From NCBI GenBank assembly GCA_964428805.1, contig CAYRZF010000034.1, positions 1 through 21,665 on the forward strand: 21,665 nucleotides of DNA. Reading direction: 5' to 3'. Every line of letters starts with the position of its first letter. The first letter of the stretch is position 1. The position numbers and the translations under genes are program-made. Positions 7,377-12,339 of the stretch are shown in pieces. Source of the DNA: CAYRZF01 sp964428805. GTDB taxonomy: Bacteria > Methylomirabilota > Methylomirabilia > Rokubacteriales > CSP1-6. Under the pieces are notes generated by a model. It was not told the origin of the DNA. It made no database searches and was given only the letters and a program-made list of their open reading frames with translations.

Positions 7377-8458
7377 GCAGTCAGCCTCCTCGCCATGTCA
7401 ATGCGGCGGTCGATCGATGGGTGGGAGTAGAGGAAGAATTCCTTCAGGCGATTGGGCTGGCGCTCGGCGAGGTTCAGGCTCGCGAGCCGCTCCATCGCGC
7501 TGACGAACGCCCCCGGGTTCTTCGTGGTGGTCAGGGCGAAGTTGTCCGCCTGGCGCTCGATCCGGCGAGAGAAGCCGTTGGCAAGCGGTGCCGCGACCAA
7601 CCCCAGGAGGAGCAGGATGAGAGCCAGGAGGGGAAGCCCCGCCGGGTCCGCGGGGCCCTGAAAGCCGGACCACGCGCTGCCGATCCTGAGGAGCCCATCA
7701 GCGGCCCAAAAGGTCGCGAGCAGCACCGCGCCCTGGACCAGGAGCCCCCGCATGAGGTCGCCGTGGACATGGTGGCCGAGCTCGTGGGCCAGGACCGTCT
7801 CGATTTCCTCAGGGGAGAACTCGGTGATCAGCGTATCGAACAGAAGGATGCGTCGCGTGTTCCCGAGACCCGTCAGGGCGGCGTTGGCGGTGCGGCTTTT
7901 TCTCGATTGATCGGCCACCCATACCCCGATGACCGGCACGCCGACCCGTCGGGCCAGCCCCAGCAACCGTTCTTTGAGGGGGGAATCCTCCAGCGGGACC
8001 AGCCGGTAGAAGAGCGGGACGATCCAGACCGGCACCACGAGCGTCAAGAGGAGCGAGCCCAGGAAGAGGATGACGGCGGCCCAGAGCCACCACCACGCTG
8101 AGATGCGGAGAAAACCATAGATGATTTCGAGAGCGAGCAGGGCGAGAGCGCCGCCGATCGCTCCGGCCTTCACCCGGTCCCAGCACCAGCGGCCGAGCGG
8201 CTGATGGAGGAGACCGAAGCGCTTCGGAAGCCAGTACCCGCACGTGAAATCGAGCGGCAGGGTCAGGAGCTTGAGCCCGACGCCCAGCGCGACGGCAAGC
8301 GCGGCCACGTGGAGCCACCAGGGAGGCGGCGTGCCGGGGAGCATGGACCGGGTCAATCCTCCCAGGAGGATCGCCGAAAGGTAGGCGATCGTGATCAGGA
8401 GGTTTGAGACAGCGAGCCAGAACTGCCAGCGGTGATAGACGGTCGCTTGGTCGCTCAC
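7373..8458 (-). CDS. M48 family membrane metalloprotease, Ste24-like
   Basis: 361-residue integral inner-membrane zinc protease. Several membrane helices lie in the first 150 residues. Then come TANAALTGLGNTRRILLFDTLI (about 190-211), characteristic of Ste24/CAAX-protease-like M48 members, and HELGH at 225-229 (zinc-binding and catalytic Glu). Two more hydrophobic helices follow, then RRIERQADNFAL, whose Glu is the third zinc ligand. The end (YSHPSIDRRIDMA) is the common M48 C-terminus. In bacteria such proteases serve membrane-protein quality control; the substrate here is unknown. GTG 8458 is chosen because it overlaps the PilZ stop (GTGA) with AAGGAG just upstream; the frame stays open to 8842 but that extension overlaps the PilZ gene. 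Confidence 0.92.
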   Translation of the reverse strand: MSDQATVYHRWQFWLAVSNLLITIAYLSAILLGGLTRSMLPGTPPPWWLHVAALAVALGVGLKLLTLPLDFTCGYWLPKRFGLLHQPLGRWCWDRVKAGAIGGALALLALEIIYGFLRISAWWWLWAAVILFLGSLLLTLVVPVWIVPLFYRLVPLEDSPLKERLLGLARRVGVPVIGVWVADQSRKSRTANAALTGLGNTRRILLFDTLITEFSPEEIETVLAHELGHHVHGDLMRGLLVQGAVLLATFWAADGLLRIGSAWSGFQGPADPAGLPLLALILLLLGLVAAPLANGFSRRIERQADNFALTTTKNPGAFVSAMERLASLNLAERQPNRLKEFFLYSHPSIDRRIDMARRLTA

Positions 8459-8778
8459 GTACGCTCCTTGACGAGCTTCAGGAGGCGGACGAAGTCGGCG
8501 TATTGCAGCGGCGCAAACGCAAACGCGTGTCCATCCTGGTCCCTCCTCACTACGGCGGACAGGGCGGAGATGATGGGGCCGCCATCTGGAGGCCTGAAAA
8601 TAAGCGTCACCGGGGTGTCCGGCTCGAGGTCGCCGGCAAATCTGACCTTCACGCCGCCCGGGCTCAGGTTCACGGACTCTCCCGTCCACTCCGTCCCGGA
8701 CATGTCGTCCACCGTGACCTTCCACACGGTGATCTCCCAGGAAACGCGGGCTCGGGGGTATTTTCTGCGCTCCTCCAT
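8455..8778 (-). CDS. PilZ-domain protein (c-di-GMP binding candidate)
   Basis: 107 residues. It starts MEERRKYPRARVSWEITVW, the RxxxR half of the PilZ c-di-GMP motif (RRKYPR), and continues with GESVNLSPGGVKVRF, the (D/N)xSxxG half. The beta-barrel then runs through VTLIFRPPDGG and ALSAVVRRDQDGHAFAFAPL. This is a single PilZ domain with no attached output domain, so it may act as a c-di-GMP adaptor. ATG 8778 follows GGGGAGG at about 8 nt; the frame is open upstream to 9018 but that part is not PilZ-like and overlaps the promoter region. First gene of a PilZ-M48-lyase unit in which each start overlaps the previous stop. It has Asn in place of Asp in the second motif, which many PilZ domains tolerate. 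Confidence 0.9.
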   Translation of the reverse strand: MEERRKYPRARVSWEITVWKVTVDDMSGTEWTGESVNLSPGGVKVRFAGDLEPDTPVTLIFRPPDGGPIISALSAVVRRDQDGHAFAFAPLQYADFVRLLKLVKERT

Positions 8779-8809
8779 GCCGGACGCCTCCCCGCTCGTC
8801 CTCGTTGCC

Positions 8810-8838
8810 ACGATACCCGGAACACCGCTTTCTATCAA
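8810..8838 (-). promoter_or_regulatory. Sigma-70-type promoter of the PilZ-M48-lyase unit
   Basis: On the minus strand, TTGATA (8838-8833), a 17-nt spacer and TATCGT (8815-8810). The -35 matches 5 of 6 and the -10 matches 4 of 6. It lies 32 nt before ATG 8778 and is arranged back to back with the plus-strand promoter at 8846-8874. Confidence 0.5.
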
Positions 8839-8845
8839 GCATGGT

Positions 8846-8874
8846 CCGACACGTCTGTATCCCTGTGGTAGAAT
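8846..8874 (+). promoter_or_regulatory. Sigma-70-type promoter of the plus-strand unit at 8905
   Basis: CCGACA (8846-8851), a 17-nt spacer and TAGAAT (8869-8874). The -10 matches 5 of 6 and the -35 matches 4 of 6. It is followed by GAGGAG (8894-8899) and GTG 8905. The two divergent promoters are separated by only 7 nt. Confidence 0.55.
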
Positions 8875-8904
8875 GAACGGCAATTCATCGGGCGAGGAGC
8901 CGAC

Positions 8905-9116
8905 GTGTTCCAATCGGTGGAGGAGGTTCAGCAGCGCTTCCGGCAGGCGCGCTACATCGCCAGCTGCCGGATCGGGCGCGCTCCCTCGTGATCCTGAACG
9001 TCGCCGAGCTCGATCCAACCCTGGTGGAAGCCACGCTCACGATACTGGTGAAGTACGAAAAGGATCTGGAGCGCGTCAGGGGCGCGCTCGACAAGGTGCT
9101 GGCTGACTCTGGATGA
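8905..9116 (+). pseudogene. Small unrecognised gene split over two frames (frameshift, or two coupled mini-ORFs)
   Basis: A clear promoter and ribosome site (GAGGAG, 5 nt spacing) lead into GTG 8905. The first frame encodes FQSVEEVQQRFRQARYIAS and then degrades to a stop at 8989-8991 (28 codons). A second frame, offset by one base, reads on from about 8961 (QLPDRARSLVILNVAELDP, then TLTILVKYEKDLERVRGALDK) to TGA 9114-9116. A single missing base near 8955-8985 would join them into a helical protein of about 70 residues. Alternatively the second part starts at GTG 8988, which overlaps the first stop as GTGA, making two coupled mini-genes. The end overlaps the next start (ATGA). I do not recognise the family. 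Confidence 0.5.
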
Positions 9117-9670
9117 ATGACTGGAAGAACCTGAGCGACTTCAAGGAGTTATGGTTTCCGTGCCCGCGCATCCGGCTGCCCGAGCTGGGCCCTGCGGGGC
9201 CGGTCTTCATCGAGGGCGGGCGCTGCATCTCTGGTCTCATCGGCGAGTACACCAAGATCTGGCTCCTGGCCTCGGGGCGCTGGCATTTTTACTATCTCCA
9301 CCCGCTTGCGCGTGATTTCTTCCTGGCGACCATGCCTGAGGCCGTGCCCCACCTGCTGAACCCGGACGAGCTGACCGTGGAGACGTTCCGCCAGGGACTC
9401 TCCTACAAGGTGGTGCTCGGGCTCCGGTCGGTGGAAGGGCCGGTGCGCGTTCTCCATCTTGTCGGCGACGTCCGGGATCTGACGAAGTGCTCGGAGCGCA
9501 TCGAAGAAGTGCCGTCCGGCCCGCTCGGCTGGAAGCTCTCGATGACCCACGTGATCGGCCAGGGCTCGTTCCATGGCCTGATCCGTCTCGAGGACGGGCG
9601 CCTTCACCCGATCGCCCGGGAGAAAGGCGAGGACGTCTTCAAGGCCTCCTGGGTCACCTTCACCCGCTGA
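9113..9670 (+). CDS. Conserved hypothetical protein, 185 aa
   Basis: Complete frame from ATG 9113, whose start overlaps the preceding stop (ATGA), so it is translationally coupled to the small gene at 8905-9116. The product is a soluble mixed alpha/beta protein without signal peptide or membrane segments. Landmarks: WFPCPRIRLPELGPAGPVFIEGG near the start, IWLLASGRWHFYYLHPLARDFF in the middle, VRVLHLVGDVRDL around 125, and GQGSFHGLIRLEDGRLHP near the end. I do not recognise the family and assign no function. The stop codon lies 1 nt before the assembly gap, so its downstream neighbours are unknown. Codon use is like that of its neighbours. Confidence 0.8.
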   Translation: MNDWKNLSDFKELWFPCPRIRLPELGPAGPVFIEGGRCISGLIGEYTKIWLLASGRWHFYYLHPLARDFFLATMPEAVPHLLNPDELTVETFRQGLSYKVVLGLRSVEGPVRVLHLVGDVRDLTKCSERIEEVPSGPLGWKLSMTHVIGQGSFHGLIRLEDGRLHPIAREKGEDVFKASWVTFTR

Positions 9671-9671
9671 T

Positions 9672-9771
9672 NNNNNNNNNNNNNNNNNNNNNNNNNNNNN
9701 NNNNNNNNNNNNNNNNNNNNNNNNNNNNNNNNNNNNNNNNNNNNNNNNNNNNNNNNNNNNNNNNNNNNNNN
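9672..9771. other. Assembly gap (100 N)
   Basis: Exactly 100 N, the conventional placeholder for a scaffold gap of unknown size. Gene order across this point cannot be trusted at fine scale. The 9671-10049 stretch has no gene: gap, palindromic repeats, then the ompA leader with its sigma-54 site. Confidence 0.98.
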
Positions 9772-9775
9772 TTTG

Positions 9776-9854
9776 TCCTCTCCCCCGCCGGGGGAGAGAG
9801 TCCCCCTCACCTCTTCTCCTCTCCCCAGAGGGGAGAGGAGAAGAGGTGAGGGGA
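9776..9854. repeat. GC-rich intergenic palindrome, copy 2 (double, with a perfect 24-bp stem)
   Basis: Two hairpins in tandem. The first is about 9776-9797 (CCTCTCCCCC, GCC-type loop, GGGGGAGAG). The second is a perfect inverted repeat: left arm 9803-9826, 3-nt loop AGA, right arm 9830-9853, all 24 pairs exact. It directly abuts the N gap, and such a hairpin may be what broke the assembly. Confidence 0.9.
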
Positions 9855-9976
9855 GTATGAGTTGGCGTCAGCCGATCGACTCAGAGTGTCATGGGGGTAA
9901 CGCCGGCAATCGATTGAGGGCCCCCCGAATTCCCCGCATCCCCCCTTTTCTTTTGGATTTTTCACGAATTTCTGTC

Positions 9977-9992
9977 TGGCAAGCCTGTTGCA
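9977..9992 (+). promoter_or_regulatory. Sigma-54 (-24/-12) promoter of the OmpA lipoprotein gene
   Basis: TGGCAAGCCTGTTGCA matches TGGCAC-N5-TTGCA at every position but one, with GG and GC 10 nt apart. Predicted transcription start is near 10004, giving about 46 nt of leader before ATG 10050. The surrounding DNA (9945-9975) is noticeably less GC-rich than the rest. Confidence 0.7.
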
Positions 9993-10049
9993 GCCCGTCA
10001 GATTGGCTCTGAATCCAATCTCTGCTCGGCTTTCGAAGAGGAGGAGGCT

Positions 10050-10613
10050 ATGCGACAGGTTTTCCAGATCGGGATTCTGGTATCGGCTCTACTGATCGCG
10101 GTGGCCGGCTGTGCCGCGGTGGACTGGGTCGGGGATAAGTTCCGGGATATGGCGGCAACACCAACAGAGGCTGAGACCGACCAGCTCAAGGAGGGAGAAG
10201 GAGGGCGAGTCAGCGACAAGTCCGATGAGATGGTCAGCCGCGCAGCCGCCCCTTCACCCGGCGGGAACGCGCGAAGCCAGGTGCAAGCCCTCCACGTGCA
10301 ATTCGCCTCCAGCAGGTCCGACCTCAATAACACCGCCCAGACCTACCTCTTGGTGCTGATCAAGAAGCTCCGGGAGAACCCCAAGTTCAGCGTGGACCTC
10401 GAGGGGTACACGGACTCGGTCGGGTCGCGCGACCTCAACCTGCAGCTGAGCCAGAAGAGAGTGGAGGCGGTCCGCCGCTACCTCGTGGAGCGGGGCGTGG
10501 AGCCGGCGCGGATTCGGTCGGCCGGCCTGGGCCAGCTCCCCGACCGCGGCACGCCCGAGGATCAGGCCAAGAATCGCCGCGTGACCGTCAAGTTGATGGT
10601 TCCCAAAGACTAG
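10050..10613 (+). CDS. OmpA/Pal-family outer-membrane lipoprotein
   Basis: 187 residues. The N-terminus MRQVFQIGILVSALLIAVAG precedes C21 (lipobox VAG-C), so it is a lipoprotein. A polar linker of about 60 residues follows. The C-terminal OmpA domain (about 80-187) has VQFASSRSDLNNTAQTYL, VDLEGYTDSVGSRDLNLQLS, QKRVEAVRRYLVERGV and a final KNRRVTVKL. The Asp of YTDSVG and the Arg of the QKRV/NRR helices are the peptidoglycan (diaminopimelate) contacts in this family. It probably tethers the outer membrane to peptidoglycan. ATG 10050 has a strong ribosome site (GAGGAGGAGG). It stands alone, with a sigma-54 promoter before it and a terminator hairpin after it. It is not placed with tol genes, so Pal itself is not claimed. 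Confidence 0.9.
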   Translation: MRQVFQIGILVSALLIAVAGCAAVDWVGDKFRDMAATPTEAETDQLKEGEGGRVSDKSDEMVSRAAAPSPGGNARSQVQALHVQFASSRSDLNNTAQTYLLVLIKKLRENPKFSVDLEGYTDSVGSRDLNLQLSQKRVEAVRRYLVERGVEPARIRSAGLGQLPDRGTPEDQAKNRRVTVKLMVPKD

Positions 10614-10646
10614 TCGGGCGACGCACACTCGCCGACCTCCTGCCGA

Positions 10647-10704
10647 CCCCCTCATCTTTGTCCTCTCCCCCGGTGGGGGAGAGGGTTGGGTGAGGGGGTT
10701 TTTT
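10647..10704 (+). terminator. Rho-independent terminator formed by GC-rich palindrome, copy 3
   Basis: Nested stems CCCCCTCA (10647-10654) with TGAGGGGG (10691-10698), and CCTCTCCCCC with GGGGGAGAGG around a GGT-type loop (about 10662-10684). A run of six T follows at 10699-10704. It lies 34 nt after the ompA-like stop and 17 nt before the next start. It has the same design as the other intergenic palindromes in this window. Confidence 0.8.
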
Positions 10705-10720
10705 CTGCTAGTCTTGGCCC

Positions 10721-11794
10721 ATGCCGCGGACGACGAAGCGCTCCAGCGGTCCGGACTCCCAGGCCGACGCCATCGAGGACCTCTACGCGCGGGGCGTCAC
10801 CGACGGCTTGCCCGTCGTGCCACCCACGCTTCCGCGGGTGGAAAAGGCGATCGCAGCGTCCCGGCGCAAGGCGGACGATCTGGTGGCGTTGGTCCCCCCG
10901 AACTACGGCCGAGCCACTGTGGAGAAGATCGCGGTCAACGCGGTCATGGCCGGGTGCCGGCCGGAGTACCTGCCCGTCGTGATCGCCGGCGTCGAGGCGA
11001 TGTGCGACGAGGCCTTCGACCTCCATGGCGTCTCGGCCACGACCAACTTCGCCTCGCCGCTTTTCATCATCAACGGGCCGATCCGCAAGCGCCTCGACGT
11101 CAACTGCGGTGCCGGCGTCTTCGGCCCGGGCTGGCGCGCCAACGCGACGATCGGACGGGCGCTCCGCTTGATCGCGGTGAACCTCGGGGGAGCCAAGCCC
11201 GGGATCATCAGCATGTCCACCATGGGCCACCCCGGCCGTTACACCTATTGCATCGGCGAGTATGAAGAGGAAAACCCCTGGGACCCGCTCCACGTCGAGC
11301 ACGGCTTCGCGCCGGGGGACAGCACCGTCGCGGCGTTCGCGGGCGAGGCCCCCCACGGGATCTACGACCACAAGAGCCGAACCGCCAAGGATCTGCTGAC
11401 CACCATTGCCCGGAGCCTCGAGGTGGTCTGGCACCACAAGGCCACCGCGCTCGGAGACACGCTCGTCGTCCTCTCCCCTGAGCATGCGCGGACCATCGCC
11501 GGGGATGGCTGGTCAAAGAAAGACATGCAACGCTTCTTTTGGGAGCTGCTCCGGAAACCGGTGAAGGACCTGCTGCCGGGCAAGGACGGCGGCGAGGGGC
11601 TGCCCGAGAGCGTCCTGGCGGGCATCCCGAACCCGGAGACGGACGAGACGCCGGTCCCCAAGTTCCGCGCCCCTGAGCATTTGAAAATCCTCGTCGCCGG
11701 GGGGACGGCGGGGCGGTTTTCGGCGGTGATCCCGGGATGGACGTTCCCCAACGGCTCCAACCTGGTGATCAAAAAGATCCAGATCCTCGAGTGA
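10721..11794 (+). CDS. Uncharacterised 357-aa protein encoded with the UGSC selenoprotein
   Basis: Complete soluble protein, no signal peptide. Landmarks: IEDLYARGVTDGLPVVPPT (about 18-36), VNAVMAGCRPEYLPVVIAG (about 73-91), INGPIRKRLDVNCGAGVFGP (about 114-133) followed by NATIGRALRLIAVNLGG, and IVPGWTF-like VIPGWTFPNGSN near the end. The pattern resembles a conserved family I associate with UGSC proteins, but I know no biochemical function. Cys residues are present (C76, C95, C127), but no CxxC was seen. It ends 14 nt before the selenoprotein start, so both are one operon. ATG 10721 lacks a clear ribosome site and follows the T-tailed hairpin by 17 nt; the promoter was not found, and the start could be leaderless. 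Confidence 0.75.
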   Translation: MPRTTKRSSGPDSQADAIEDLYARGVTDGLPVVPPTLPRVEKAIAASRRKADDLVALVPPNYGRATVEKIAVNAVMAGCRPEYLPVVIAGVEAMCDEAFDLHGVSATTNFASPLFIINGPIRKRLDVNCGAGVFGPGWRANATIGRALRLIAVNLGGAKPGIISMSTMGHPGRYTYCIGEYEEENPWDPLHVEHGFAPGDSTVAAFAGEAPHGIYDHKSRTAKDLLTTIARSLEVVWHHKATALGDTLVVLSPEHARTIAGDGWSKKDMQRFFWELLRKPVKDLLPGKDGGEGLPESVLAGIPNPETDETPVPKFRAPEHLKILVAGGTAGRFSAVIPGWTFPNGSNLVIKKIQILE

Positions 11795-11808
11795 GGGAGG
11801 AGGAAGCG

Positions 11809-12339
11809 ATGCCGAAAGAGGACCGGTACTTAGACCCGACGGATTCCGTGGCGGTGCCTCGAAAGACCGCCCACCGGCCGCCGTCGCTGGACGGCAAGGT
11901 GATCACGCTCCTCGACATCTCGAAGCCGAAGGGGAACCATCTCCTCGACCGGATCGAGGAATTGCTGAAAGAGCGCGCGAAGCCCAAGGCGATCCTCCGG
12001 CGGAAGAAGCCGACCTTCGCCCGCCCCGCGCCCGACGACCTCCGGCAGGAAATCCTGCGTGAGAGCGACGTCGTCGTCGAAGCCCTGGCCGACTGAGGGT
12101 CGTGCACAACGTGCAGTGTGCACGACGGCGTGTTCTTCGAGGATCAGGGTCTCCCGACGGCGACGGTCATCTCCTCCGAGTTCGTGAAGGCGGCGCGGGC
12201 CCAGGCTGAGGCGCTCGGCGCCCGGGAGTATCGGACGGTGGTGGTCCCGCACCCGATCCAGCCGCTCACCCGCGACGAGGTGCGCGTCCTCGCCGACAAG
12301 GTCATTGACGAGATCTTCGCCCGCCTGACGAAAAGCTAG
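11809..12339 (+). CDS. UGSC-family selenoprotein (in-frame TGA = Sec96)
   Basis: ATG 11809 follows AGGAGGAAGCG. The frame runs 95 codons to TGA at 12094-12096 and stays open afterwards to TAG 12337-12339, giving 176 residues with Sec. Around the TGA it reads VVEALAD, Sec, GSCTTCSVHDGVFFE: the defining U-G-S-C motif of the UGSC (seleno)protein family, with a second C102 making C99-T-T-C102. After it come ISSEFVKAARAQAEALG and VVVPHPIQPLTRDEVR, helix and strand regions seen throughout the family. The selenol/thiol pair suggests a redox role, but the reaction is unknown. The stem-loop at 12099-12126 is a SECIS candidate. It is co-transcribed with the 357-aa gene and converges with uvrA, both stops falling in one GCTAGC. 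Confidence 0.92.
12094..12126 (+). promoter_or_regulatory. Candidate bacterial SECIS element of the UGSC selenoprotein
   Basis: Two nt after the TGA, GTCGTGCACA (12099-12108) pairs perfectly with TGTGCACGAC (12117-12126), a 10-bp stem closing an 8-nt loop ACGUGCAG. The loop carries the GU/G bases typical of SelB recognition. The loop sits 13-20 nt after the TGA, a little closer than in E. coli fdhF. Confidence 0.8.

Noticed and set aside
8459..8842. Longer N-terminus for the M48 protease
   Set aside because: Overlaps the PilZ gene in another frame and reads as basic low-complexity sequence; GTG 8458 has the ribosome site and the GTGA overlap.
8905..8960. Remnant of a MoxR-type ATPase N-terminus
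   Set aside because: The FQSVEEVQQRFRQARYIA stretch recalls MoxR starts, but no Walker A or later part follows; the resemblance is too short to use.
8989..8991. TGA here as a third selenocysteine codon
   Set aside because: The frame after it is Ser/Trp-rich nonsense with further stops, and there is no fitting redox motif.
8779..9018. Longer N-terminus for the PilZ protein
   Set aside because: The extension covers the divergent promoters and lacks PilZ-like sequence; ATG 8778 has a good ribosome site.
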